DNA of 64,000 bases. It comes from JACMQX01 sp044225675. Its GTDB lineage: Bacteria; Pseudomonadota; Gammaproteobacteria; Burkholderiales; Burkholderiaceae_C. Below are positions 10,154 to 19,566 of the stretch, piece after piece (position 1 is the first letter of the stretch; each line of letters starts with the position of its first letter). Location: the NCBI GenBank assembly GCA_044225675.1, contig JBGAIH010000004.1:62001-126000 (forward strand). The letters run 5' to 3'. A program made the position numbers and the translations under genes. Below the pieces are notes generated by a model. That model searched no databases, had not been told where the DNA came from, and was given only the letters and a program-made list of their open reading frames with translations.

Positions 10154-10157
10154 GGTT

Positions 10158-12299
10158 TCAATACACCGGCTGGTGCCTGCGGATCGCCGCGCTGACCTGC
10201 GTATTCAGCTCGAAGCCCGGGCCGTACTTGGCGGCCAGCTCGGCGGCGCGCGTCTCGAATGCCTCGATGCCCATGCCGTAGATGAACTGCATCGCGCCGC
10301 CCGTCCAGGCCGGAAAGCCGATGCCGAAGATCGAGCCGATGTTGGCGTCGTGCACGGTGGTCAGCACCCCCTCGGACAGGCAGCGCGCCGTCTCCACTGC
10401 CTGGCGGAACAGCAGGCGGTCCTTGAGGTCGCGCATGTCCCAGTCGATGGCGGGCCGCTCGAACAGGGGCTTGAGTTCAGGCCACAGCGTCTTCTTCTGG
10501 CCGGCCGGGTAGTCGTAGAAGCCGCCTTCGGCGGCGCGGCCGTTGCGGTCGAACTCCTTGACCATGCGCTCGACCAGCAGCTCGCCGGGCGTGGCGATGT
10601 AGGTCTTGCCCTCGGCGCGGTAGTCGGCACGCGTCTGGTCCAGCACGTGGACCGACAGCGACAGGGCCGTCTCGTCCAGCACGGCCAGCGGGCCGACCGG
10701 CATGCCGGCCTGGATGCCGGCGTTTTCCACCACGCTGGCCGGAATGCCTTCACCCAGCATGGCCGCGCCCTCCATCACGAAGGTGCCGAAGGTGCGGCTG
10801 GTGTAGAAGCCGCGCGAGTCGTTGACCACGATCGGGACCTTGCCGAGCGCCTGCACGTAGTCGAAGGCCCGGGCCACCGTCTCGTCGTCGGTCTTGCCGC
10901 CGCGGATGATTTCCACCAGCTTCATCTTGTCGACCGGGCTGAAGAAATGGATGCCGATGAACTTCTCGGGCCGGGCGCTCGCGCCCGCCAGCCCGGTGAT
11001 CGGCAGCGTGGAGGTGTTGCTCGCGAAGAAGCCGCCAGCCGCCAGCATCGGCTCGGCCTCCTTCGTGACCTTGGCCTTGAGCTCGCGGTTCTCGAACACC
11101 GCCTCGATGATCAGCTCGCAGCCCTGCAGGTCGGCGGCCTGCGCCGTGGGCGTGATGCGTGCCAGCAGCTCGGCCTGGTCGTGCGGACCCATGCGGCCCT
11201 TGTCGACCCGCGCCTGCGTGAGCTTGCGGCTGTAGGCCTTGCCGGCCTCGGCCTTGTCCAGCGACACGTCCTTGAGCACGGTGGCGATCCCGCGCGCCGC
11301 CTGCGCATAGGCGATGCCCGCACCCATCATGCCGGCGCCCAGGATGCCCACCTTCTGCGGCTTGAAGCGCGGCACGTCCTTCGGGCGCGACTGCCCGGAC
11401 TTGATCGCGTTCATGTTGAAGAAGAAGGTGTTGATCATGTTCTTGGCCACGGGGCTCACGATCAGCCTGGCGAGGTAGCGGCTTTCGATGCGCAGCGCGG
11501 TGTCGAAGTCCACCATCGCGCCTTCCACCATCGCGGCCAGGGCCGCGTCGGGGGCGGGGTAGAGGCCGCGCGTCGTCTTGCGCAGCATGGCGGGGGCCAC
11601 CGTGAGGGCGCCGGCGATCTTGGGGTTGGCCGGCGTGCCGCCGGGCATCTTGTAGGCCTTGTCGTCCCAGGGCTGGACCGACTGCGGATGCGCGGCGATG
11701 AAGGCCAGTGCCTTCTCGCGCAGCTGCGCGGCGTCGGCCACCAGCTCATGCACCAGGCCCAGCTCCAGCGCCTCGCGCGGATTGAACAGCTTGCTCTCCA
11801 GGATGTAGGGCTGCGCGCCCAGCAGGCCCAGCAGCCGAACCATCTTGGTGATGCCCGACGCACCGGGGATGAGGCCCAGCGTGATCTCGGGCAGGCCGAG
11901 CTGGATCTTCGGGTTGTCGACGGCGACGCGGTAGTGGCCCACCAGCGCCACCTCCCAGCCGCCGCCAAGCGCCGCGCCATTCAGGCAGGTGACCACCGGC
12001 TTGCCCAGGGTCTCCAGCGTGCGGAAGTTCTTCTTGGTCTGCTCGATCTCGCCGTACAGCCGGGCGGCATCCGATTGCTGCAGGCGCATCGTGCCCTTGA
12101 GGTCGGCGCCCGCGAAGAAGGTGCTCTTGGCCGACGCGAGGATGATGCCGCGGATCGCATCCTTGTCACGCACCACCTGGGCCGTCGCCTCGGTCAGGTC
12201 CAGCTTCCACTGGGTGCACATGGTGTTGACCGGCGAGCCGGGCTCGTCGAAGGTCAGGGTGGCGATGCCGTCGTTCAGCTCGTAGCGGATGGTTTTCAT
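10158..12299 (-). CDS. Bifunctional enoyl-CoA hydratase / 3-hydroxyacyl-CoA dehydrogenase (FadB/FadJ-like)
   Basis: A 713-residue multifunctional beta-oxidation enzyme. The N-terminal crotonase domain has the oxyanion region FFAGADL and catalytic glutamates E116 (GGGWEVAL) and E138 (GLPEITLG). The dehydrogenase half has the NAD motif GAGMMG at 321-326, FIGIHFFSPVDKM with the catalytic His, and NDSRGFYTSR. It hydrates trans-2-enoyl-CoA and oxidises the 3-hydroxyacyl-CoA. An AGGAGA site precedes ATG 12299. It lies 24 bases downstream of the thiolase gene, forming the usual two-gene beta-oxidation operon. Confidence 0.95.
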   Translation of the reverse strand: MKTIRYELNDGIATLTFDEPGSPVNTMCTQWKLDLTEATAQVVRDKDAIRGIILASAKSTFFAGADLKGTMRLQQSDAARLYGEIEQTKKNFRTLETLGKPVVTCLNGAALGGGWEVALVGHYRVAVDNPKIQLGLPEITLGLIPGASGITKMVRLLGLLGAQPYILESKLFNPREALELGLVHELVADAAQLREKALAFIAAHPQSVQPWDDKAYKMPGGTPANPKIAGALTVAPAMLRKTTRGLYPAPDAALAAMVEGAMVDFDTALRIESRYLARLIVSPVAKNMINTFFFNMNAIKSGQSRPKDVPRFKPQKVGILGAGMMGAGIAYAQAARGIATVLKDVSLDKAEAGKAYSRKLTQARVDKGRMGPHDQAELLARITPTAQAADLQGCELIIEAVFENRELKAKVTKEAEPMLAAGGFFASNTSTLPITGLAGASARPEKFIGIHFFSPVDKMKLVEIIRGGKTDDETVARAFDYVQALGKVPIVVNDSRGFYTSRTFGTFVMEGAAMLGEGIPASVVENAGIQAGMPVGPLAVLDETALSLSVHVLDQTRADYRAEGKTYIATPGELLVERMVKEFDRNGRAAEGGFYDYPAGQKKTLWPELKPLFERPAIDWDMRDLKDRLLFRQAVETARCLSEGVLTTVHDANIGSIFGIGFPAWTGGAMQFIYGMGIEAFETRAAELAAKYGPGFELNTQVSAAIRRHQPVY

Positions 12300-12323
12300 G
12301 AAGTCTCCTGGCTCCCCGCGTGC

Positions 12324-13529
<1,206 letters not shown>

Positions 13530-13561
13530 GCTGTCTCCTCGATGGGGTGGATCGAGGGGAC

Positions 13562-13599
13562 AGTATAGACAATTTCACCAAGCGGGTGCTTGGTGAAAT
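13562..13599 (-). promoter_or_regulatory. Thiolase-operon promoter with overlapping 12-bp inverted repeat
   Basis: ATTTCACCAAGC (13572-13583) and its exact reverse complement GCTTGGTGAAAT (13588-13599) flank a GGGT spacer. Read toward the thiolase gene, the repeat ends four bases before a -10-like TATACT (13567-13562) and covers the -35 position. No T-run follows, so an operator is more likely than a terminator, although it also lies just past the end of the gene at 13614-16037. Symmetry and context suggest a TetR-family site. Confidence 0.65.
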
Positions 13600-13613
13600 G
13601 ACTTGATGGCGAG

Positions 13614-16037
13614 TTACGGCTTGTCCGATACCGGGTTGTCCAGGACCTTTACTTGCAATCTGGTGACGTCCACCCAGAACGCCGTTTTCGTTCGCCGGGC
13701 GACGAGAGAACGTATTTCTGCAGGCATTGAAGAATTCGGCTCTAGGACGACACCAAGCTTTTTGTGGAAATCAGTATCGATTAGTGTCACCTGGCATGAG
13801 CGTGTACCGAGGCTGAGTTGCAATTTGGCACCCGCGTTCAGTCGATGCTCCGGCTTCGCCAGGTCGTGAAACTCCACAATGTTGCGCGTGACCACGGTGC
13901 CCCGGGTCACCGGATTCCGATGGATGTCGAAACCTGTTCTCCACGCAGTGTTGTCAACTGTGCGTTCCGATTTCTCCAGCTTGACTGTGACGTCCGCCAA
14001 ATCAACTTCATAGACGGTTTCGCGTTCTCCAGGAATGCCCTCGGCCGCTTTGCCGATGAGTTGCAATCGATCCTGCGAGTTCCCATCAACCGGCCGTACA
14101 AGAACATTTGTCGCTGATTGGCGTCGGGACAACAGGGCCTTGTCGCCCACCAATTGCCCGTCGATGCTGCCGTTGATCCGCACTTGTCTGCCATCCAGTT
14201 CTTTCGCCAGTGCTCCCCCTTGGCCTGAGAAGGCATTTGAGACATTCAGGCGGGTCCCGTCCGGAAAGGGGGTGCCCTTGGCTGAACTGAAGGAGCTGGA
14301 GGAGCTGGAGTTTCCGGTCCCTGCTTTGTTGTCCGTGGCGGGCATTTCCTTGCTACCCTCTGGGTCGCCGACTGGGGACTGTGTTGAGGCGCTGTCGGCG
14401 GAAGCGGGACGCGATCGCTCCGTTAGATCCGCGAGCGGACGAGGGTCCCATTCAACAGACGTTGTCGATGAATCTATCTCGTAGACATTTTTCAGAGGAT
14501 CGCTCGTCCTCAACAAGCGGTGCCCCCTGCTGGACAGACCGTCATCTGACTTCAAGTCGATCGGACGGACAAGAAAGCTTGTCTTTGAGAAGCGCTCGGA
14601 CATCAGATCGTCGTCGCCGACCAACTCCCCTGCGATACTGTTGCCGATCAGCACTCTGCTGTTTCGGAGATCTTGGGCAAGTCTCCCGTTGGCGGAGAGG
14701 CTGTTCTCCGCTGTCAGCAGCATGCGCTCTTGACGAGGTTCGATGCTTGGGGCGCTCATACTCTGGCCGAGTGCATTGGGAACCTCGGCGCCCGGCACAG
14801 CTTCGAGAGGCAGCTGCGTTGCGGCGAGAACCTTTGGACTTTCTTGCGACGGTATGCGCTGCTGAGTTCCTGCGTTCAAAGCGGTCGAGGCGCTCTCAGG
14901 GGGCGCCTGCTTTGCGACGACTGGCGGTTTGAGGTCATTGCCGGGGACCGTCGTCTTTCTCCTGCCGGGCAAGAGCTCGACTATCGAATCCTTGGTCGGC
15001 TTGCCCGGAACTATGCCCGCCTTTGAGAGTACGTCAGCGCGGGGTCGGCCGACATCATCGGCGAAAACGAGGCGTCGTTGGGCGCCGGATGGCTTGTGGC
15101 CCGACGATTGACCGCCGCCCTGCGCCGCGCGTCCCGTAGATGACCACGCTTGCTGCGTGGAGGGGCTTTGCACGTCACTGTCACTCTTTGGGATGGTCAA
15201 CGACTTCGACCTTTGATCAGGCATCATCGCTTCGTATGTCAGAGAAATGTTCTTGACATTGATCAGGAAGAACTCAGAGGCTCGCGATGTCTTGACGAAC
15301 TTTTTGGCAGGCGGCGTCAAGCTGACTGTACTGGGCTTGAACACGTTGACGTCAGACGACGTTCGCGCATCCTCAGTCAATCTTTTTCGGGTTTCCGGAT
15401 CTGCGACATGAACAAGTGCCAGCGGTGCTCCCTTCGAATCGCCGAGCGCCTCAATGAATGTCGCCTTGTACGTCGCAAAGGTCGATTTGTACTTGGGACC
15501 TCCCAGCATTACCTCTGTTTTGAAAGCGGGAACGCTGCTCTCAGGCTTGGGTCCTATGGCTTTCGGGTTCGGCGTGCTGAAATGGACGCGCAACTGTCGA
15601 GGGCTCTCCTGCCGGAGGCTACCGGCGGTTCGCGCCTTCAATGCCTGTTCGACGGTGCTCGCGGTCGTCCGTGATCTCTCCAAAAGCTGAAGCTGCAGTG
15701 GCGTCGACAAAAGAGAGGCGCTACGGCCATCGGGTTTTTTTGTATCGGGCGTAAAACGCACCGATCGCACAGGGCTGTGCGACGCTGTGGATGCTCCCTG
15801 TCGAGCTTTTTTGATCGAGGCCGGGAGTGACCTGATGCCGCTCGGTGACGAGCGCTCGGTTCTGGCGTGTGAATCAGGGGTGACGGTATTTCCTTGCGGG
15901 ACGAACTTCAAATCGGTTCCTGGACGCACCTGAAACCCTGACGAACTTGGCTTCTTCGGCGGTGTCGCCGCTGCCCGGGCGGGCGTTTGTACGGGGTTCG
16001 GTGCGTGTGTTCCCCCCATACGCGTGATGGATTTCAT
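13614..16037 (-). CDS. Large Ser/Thr/Pro-rich protein of unknown family with duplicated module
   Basis: An 807-residue protein. ATG 16037 follows AGGAAAG by five bases and beats upstream in-frame ATGs without ribosome sites. There is no signal peptide or membrane segment, and only one Cys (748). Residues 1-165 look disordered, rich in Ser, Thr, Pro and basic residues. About 170-272 is a compact region (FKTEVMLGGPKYKSTF to FFLINVKNISLTYEAMM); 273-435 is again disordered. Residues about 441-530 and 597-688 are two copies of one module sharing LIGNSIAGELVGDDDLMS / INGSIDGQLVGDKALLS, then FLVRPID / VLVRPVD and VYEIDSS / VYEVDLA. A poly-Ser run (577-582) lies between them. A C-terminal domain (about 705-807) follows. 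Two 60-base lines I counted gave 55% and 62% GC. A secreted effector or other horizontally acquired protein is possible; function unknown. Confidence 0.75.
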   Translation of the reverse strand: MKSITRMGGTHAPNPVQTPARAAATPPKKPSSSGFQVRPGTDLKFVPQGNTVTPDSHARTERSSPSGIRSLPASIKKARQGASTASHSPVRSVRFTPDTKKPDGRSASLLSTPLQLQLLERSRTTASTVEQALKARTAGSLRQESPRQLRVHFSTPNPKAIGPKPESSVPAFKTEVMLGGPKYKSTFATYKATFIEALGDSKGAPLALVHVADPETRKRLTEDARTSSDVNVFKPSTVSLTPPAKKFVKTSRASEFFLINVKNISLTYEAMMPDQRSKSLTIPKSDSDVQSPSTQQAWSSTGRAAQGGGQSSGHKPSGAQRRLVFADDVGRPRADVLSKAGIVPGKPTKDSIVELLPGRRKTTVPGNDLKPPVVAKQAPPESASTALNAGTQQRIPSQESPKVLAATQLPLEAVPGAEVPNALGQSMSAPSIEPRQERMLLTAENSLSANGRLAQDLRNSRVLIGNSIAGELVGDDDLMSERFSKTSFLVRPIDLKSDDGLSSRGHRLLRTSDPLKNVYEIDSSTTSVEWDPRPLADLTERSRPASADSASTQSPVGDPEGSKEMPATDNKAGTGNSSSSSSFSSAKGTPFPDGTRLNVSNAFSGQGGALAKELDGRQVRINGSIDGQLVGDKALLSRRQSATNVLVRPVDGNSQDRLQLIGKAAEGIPGERETVYEVDLADVTVKLEKSERTVDNTAWRTGFDIHRNPVTRGTVVTRNIVEFHDLAKPEHRLNAGAKLQLSLGTRSCQVTLIDTDFHKKLGVVLEPNSSMPAEIRSLVARRTKTAFWVDVTRLQVKVLDNPVSDKP

Positions 16038-16272
16038 ACGGGCTTTCCTGCGGAAACTGCAGCCCAGGCCGAGTGTTTGTGGGTACTGCTTGGGTTCCTC
16101 CCTGAATTGTTGTCGGCCCTGATTCATTGTTGGGCGCTCTCTCGCAGGCCGCAACATGTCCGTTGGTATGTATCCCGCTTCGCCGACCCCGTTCCATGGG
16201 TCGGGGATAGCCCCGACAGCGCCGCAGTTCGCCCGCCGCCACAATAGGGAGGTCATCCCTCCAGCTCACGCC

Positions 16273-17436
16273 ATGATCCCCCGCACCCTCTTCACCCCCG
16301 ACCACGACGCCTTCCGCGATGCCTTCCGCCGCTTCATGGACAAGGAGATCGCGCCGCACCACGAAGCCTGGGAGGAGCAGGGCTATGTCGACCGCGAGGT
16401 GTGGCGCCAGGCGGGCGCCAACGGCTTCCTGTGCATGACCATGCCCGATGCGTATGGCGGTGCCGGCGGCGACAAGCTGTATTCGGTGATCCAGATGGAG
16501 GAGCTGGCGCGGGGCGGCTTCACCGGCATCGGCTTCGGGCTGCACAGCGAGATCGTCGCACCCTACATCCTGCACTACGGCACCGAGGCGCAGAAGGCGC
16601 GTTACCTGCCGCTTCTGGCCAGTGGCGAGATGGTGGGCGCCATCGCCATGAGCGAGCCGGCCGCCGGCAGCGATCTGCAGGGCGTCAAGAGCACGGCGCT
16701 GCGCCAGGCCGACGGCAGCTACCTGCTCAACGGCAGCAAGACCTTCATCACCAATGGCTGGCATGCGGACCTTGTGGTGGTCGTGGCCAAGACCGACCCG
16801 ACAGCGGGTGCCAAGGGCACGAGCCTTCTGCTCGTCGAGCGCGGCATGCCCGGTTTCGAGAAGGGCAAGCGGCTGAAGAAGCTGGGCCTGAAGGCGCAGG
16901 ACACCTCAGAACTCTTCTTCGACAACGTCCGTGTGCCAGCCGAGAATCTGCTGGGCGGACCCGATTTCGAGAACCGCGGCTTCATCTGCCTCATGGAGCA
17001 ACTGCCCTGGGAGCGGCTGCAGATCGCCATCACCGCCGTGGCAGCCAGCCAGGCCGCCATCGACTGGACGGTGGCCTACGTGAAGGAGCGAAAAGTGTTC
17101 GGCCAGCCGGTGGGCGCCTTCCAGAACACCCGCTACACGTTGGCCGAGCTGCAGACCGAGGTGCAGGTGGCGCGCGTGTTCGTGGACAAGTGCACCGAAC
17201 TGCTGATGCAGGACCAGCTCGACACGGCCACCGCCAGCATGGCCAAGTACTGGACGACCGACCTGCAGTGCAAGGTGATGGACGAATGCGTGCAGCTGCA
17301 CGGCGGCTACGGCTTCATGTGGGAATACCCCATCACCCGCGCCTACGCTGACGCGCGCGTGCAGCGCATCTATGGCGGCACGAACGAGATCATGAAGGAA
17401 GTGATCACGCGCAGCATGGGGCTGGGCGGGCGCTGA
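16273..17436 (+). CDS. Acyl-CoA dehydrogenase (long-chain / isovaleryl-type catalytic Glu)
   Basis: A 387-residue flavoprotein that oxidises acyl-CoA to trans-2-enoyl-CoA. FAD and substrate motifs include GAIAMSEPAAGSDLQG, FITNGWHADL, KVFGQPVGAFQNTRY, QLHGGYGFMWEYPITR and the C-terminal YGGTNEIMKEVI. The position that holds Glu in medium-chain enzymes (YEGT) is Gly here. The catalytic base is probably E247 in LPWERLQIA, as in LCAD and isovaleryl-CoA dehydrogenase, so a long or branched substrate is likely. ATG 16273 matches the family N terminus. GGAGG (16248-16252) can pair with CCTCC five bases later, and no SD sits at normal spacing. Confidence 0.95.
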   Translation: MIPRTLFTPDHDAFRDAFRRFMDKEIAPHHEAWEEQGYVDREVWRQAGANGFLCMTMPDAYGGAGGDKLYSVIQMEELARGGFTGIGFGLHSEIVAPYILHYGTEAQKARYLPLLASGEMVGAIAMSEPAAGSDLQGVKSTALRQADGSYLLNGSKTFITNGWHADLVVVVAKTDPTAGAKGTSLLLVERGMPGFEKGKRLKKLGLKAQDTSELFFDNVRVPAENLLGGPDFENRGFICLMEQLPWERLQIAITAVAASQAAIDWTVAYVKERKVFGQPVGAFQNTRYTLAELQTEVQVARVFVDKCTELLMQDQLDTATASMAKYWTTDLQCKVMDECVQLHGGYGFMWEYPITRAYADARVQRIYGGTNEIMKEVITRSMGLGGR

Positions 17437-17439
17437 AGC

Positions 17440-17479
17440 GCGCAGGCGCAGCGACCTGCGCAGGCTTTTGCGGCCGCAA
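17440..17479. terminator. Inverted repeats between convergent acyl-CoA dehydrogenase and chrA
   Basis: GCGCAGG (17440-17446) pairs with CCTGCGC (17455-17461). It is followed by the perfect palindrome TTGCGGCCGCAA (17468-17479). Neither has a clear T-run. Placement between two converging genes suggests a bidirectional transcription end point. Confidence 0.35.
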
Positions 17480-17485
17480 GCCGCT

Positions 17486-18898
17486 TCAGCGCAGGCCTGC
17501 GAGTGTGATGCCCAGGCCGATCAGGCCGCAGCTGGCCAGCAGCGGCAGGACGCCCAGCCGGTAGCGGAACAAGGCCACGGCCGCGCCGACGGCGATCATG
17601 GCGGCGACGGCGTCGAAGCCGCCCGCAAGGCCAGCCGTGAATCCCCCGGGCCACAGCACATGCCAGGCAAAGAACAGCGCCAGATTGACGATGACACCCA
17701 CCACCGCTGCGGTGATGGCGGCCAGCGGCGCCGTGAAGCCGATCCGGCCGTGCGTCGATTCGATGAACGGCCCGCCAGCCAGGATGAACACGAAGGACGG
17801 CAGGAAGGTGAAGTAGGTCACGACCGTGGCAGCCATGGCGCCCGCCACGAACAGCAGGTCCGGCCCGAACAGTGCCGCGCCCCAGCCACCGACGAAACCC
17901 ACGAAGGCCACGACCATGATGAGCGGGCCGGGCGTGGTCTCACCCAGCGCCAGGCCGTCGATCATCTGCGCGGCCGTGAGCCAATGGTGATGCTCCACGG
18001 CCCCCTGGAACACATAGGGCAGCACCGCATAGGCGCCGCCAAAGGTCAGCAGGGCGGCCTGGGTGAAGAACAGGCCCATCTGCGTGAGCGTGGCGTGCGA
18101 GCCGTACAGCAGAGCCAGCAGGCCCATCGGCAGCAGCCACAGAGCCAGACCGATGCCCAGCACGCGCAGGAGGCGTGAGCGTGAGAAGCGCGCATGGCCG
18201 GGCGTGGGGGTGTCGTCGCCGATCACGGCGGGGCCGCAGCCTGCTGCTGCCGCGCCGTGGCCTGACACGGCGGGCGTGAACGCCCGGGGCGCCAGGCGCG
18301 CACCGATGGAGCCCGCGAGGGCCGCCACCGCCACGATGATCGGAAACGGCACGCCCAGAGCGAAGATCGCCACGAAGGCTGCTGCCGCGATGGCCCACAT
18401 CCAGCCGTTGCGCAGGGCCCGCCCGCCGATGCGGTACGCCGCGTGCAGCACCAGCGCGGTGACGGCCGGCTTGATGCCGTAGAACACGCCGGCCACAGCC
18501 GGCACGTCGCCAAAGCGCAGGTAGACCCACGACAGCGCCACCAGGATGAACAGCGAGGGCAGCACGAACAGCAGGCCCGCGGCCAGGCCGCCGCGCGTGC
18601 GGTGCAGCAGCCAGCCGATGTAGGTGGCCAGCTGCTGCGCTTCCGGCCCCGGCAGCAGCATGCAGTAGTTGAGCGCATGAAGAAAGCGCCGCTCGCTGAT
18701 CCAGCGCCGCCGCTCGACCAGCTCGGCATGCATGATGGCGATCTGCCCGGCCGGCCCGCCGAAGCTGATGAAGCCGAGCTTGAGCCAGAAGCGCAGGGCG
18801 TCGGCAAAGGCCGGCGGCGGCGGGGCGGCTGGCGGGGACGCGGCCGCATGCGCAACAGGGGCGGTGGCGTCGGTGCCAGGCGGCGGCGGGGAAGGCAA
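17486..18898 (-). CDS. chrA: Chromate transporter ChrA (CHR superfamily, two-domain)
   Basis: A 470-residue membrane protein with two homologous CHR halves. The first carries FWLKLGFISFGGPAGQIAIMH and NYCMLLPGPEAQQLATYIGWL; the second carries MGLFFTQAALLTFGGAYAVLPYV and DGLALGETTPGPLIMVVAFVGF. The FGG and PGP signatures mark chromate efflux pumps that confer Cr(VI) resistance. No ATG exists near the expected N terminus. TTG at 18898 is chosen because GAGGA stands seven bases before it; the protein then begins MPSPPPPGTDAT. The frame stays open upstream through a tandem repeat encoding Ser-Leu-Pro units, so a longer non-ATG start cannot be excluded. Confidence 0.88.
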   Translation of the reverse strand: MPSPPPPGTDATAPVAHAAASPPAAPPPPAFADALRFWLKLGFISFGGPAGQIAIMHAELVERRRWISERRFLHALNYCMLLPGPEAQQLATYIGWLLHRTRGGLAAGLLFVLPSLFILVALSWVYLRFGDVPAVAGVFYGIKPAVTALVLHAAYRIGGRALRNGWMWAIAAAAFVAIFALGVPFPIIVAVAALAGSIGARLAPRAFTPAVSGHGAAAAGCGPAVIGDDTPTPGHARFSRSRLLRVLGIGLALWLLPMGLLALLYGSHATLTQMGLFFTQAALLTFGGAYAVLPYVFQGAVEHHHWLTAAQMIDGLALGETTPGPLIMVVAFVGFVGGWGAALFGPDLLFVAGAMAATVVTYFTFLPSFVFILAGGPFIESTHGRIGFTAPLAAITAAVVGVIVNLALFFAWHVLWPGGFTAGLAGGFDAVAAMIAVGAAVALFRYRLGVLPLLASCGLIGLGITLAGLR

Positions 18899-18928
18899 GA
18901 GTGGTTCCTCGAGGGCAAAGGGGCAAAG

Positions 18929-18978
18929 GGGCAAGGAGGGCAAGGAGGGCAAGGAGGGCAAGGAGGGCAAGGAGGGCA
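18929..18978. repeat. Five perfect tandem copies of GGGCAAGGA (9 bp)
   Basis: Units run 18929-18937, 18938-18946, 18947-18955, 18956-18964 and 18965-18973, followed by a partial unit; degenerate copies (GAGGGCAAAG, GGGCAAAG) precede them. The array lies 31-80 bases upstream of the chosen chrA start. The plus strand has regularly spaced GGG runs. Copy-number change would be in multiples of three bases. Confidence 0.9.
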
Positions 18979-19114
18979 GGGGGCGGCTCACGATCCGGCC
19001 CGCGCTGCCGACATTATTGGCGTGGAAGGGAATATTCGGCCCCGCGCCGGTGTTCATCCAGTCAGGCAGGGTCGTCCTGCCTTTCAACCGTCGGAAACCG
19101 CTGGAGAAAATACC

Positions 19115-19492
19115 ATGAAGAAATTCCCGTTCCCTGGAACCGCGTTCGCGCTGGGCCTGCTGCTGGCCGGCTGCGCCTCGATGGACAAGGCCCCCTTGAT
19201 GATGAAGGGCGGCATGCTCGTCAACGAGAAGGGCCTGACGGTCTACACCTTCGACCGCGACATGGCCGGCAGCGGCAAGTCGGTCTGCAACGGCGACTGC
19301 GCGGTCAAGTGGCCGCCCGTCATGGCGGGGGCCAACGCCACGCCGATGGGTGACTACAGCATCATCACCCGCGACAATGGCATGAAGCAGTGGGCCTACA
19401 AGGGCAAGCCGCTGTACACCTGGCCCGAGGACCAGGCGCCGGGCGACAAGTACGGCGACAATTACAACAAGGTCTGGCACATCGTCCAGTGA
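19115..19492 (+). CDS. Small lipoprotein with COG4315-type secreted repeats
   Basis: A 125-residue protein. GGAG lies eight bases before ATG 19115. The signal peptide MKKFPFPGTAFALGLLLAGC ends in the lipobox LLAGC, so a lipid-anchored envelope protein is expected. Two repeat motifs typical of the COG4315 secreted-repeat family follow: LTVYTFDRDMAGSGKSVCNGDCAVKWPPV (partial) and PLYTWPEDQAPGDKYGDNYNKVWHIV (partial). The Cys pair in SVCNGDC is conserved in the family. Function is not established. It is divergent from chrA and followed by a cupredoxin gene. Confidence 0.85.
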   Translation: MKKFPFPGTAFALGLLLAGCASMDKAPLMMKGGMLVNEKGLTVYTFDRDMAGSGKSVCNGDCAVKWPPVMAGANATPMGDYSIITRDNGMKQWAYKGKPLYTWPEDQAPGDKYGDNYNKVWHIVQ

Positions 19493-19566
19493 CGTGTGAT
19501 CCGGCAGCGGGCCTGTGAGCCCGCGTGCCCCGACCGAACCGAATTCTTCCGAGCCAAGGAGCATTG

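Noticed and set aside
13572..13599. Reading the 12-bp inverted repeat as a terminator for the 13614-16037 gene
   Set aside because: No T-run follows the stem, and it overlaps the thiolase promoter elements; an operator is the better explanation, though both roles are possible.
16038..16256. N-terminal extension of the 13614-16037 protein to an ATG at 16256
   Set aside because: The upstream ATGs lack ribosome sites and would run into the acyl-CoA dehydrogenase leader; ATG 16037 has AGGAAAG at good spacing.
16038..16272. Possible hrp/PIP-box promoter (TTCGB-N15-TTCGB) for the 13614-16037 gene
   Set aside because: On the minus strand upstream of the start no TTCGB element was found, and plus-strand TTCGC copies are 44 bases apart. 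The secreted-effector idea therefore has no promoter support.
18929..18978. Tandem repeats here and at 21925 and 45002 as CRISPR arrays
   Set aside because: Units are 9-24 bases with no spacers, and no cas genes are present.
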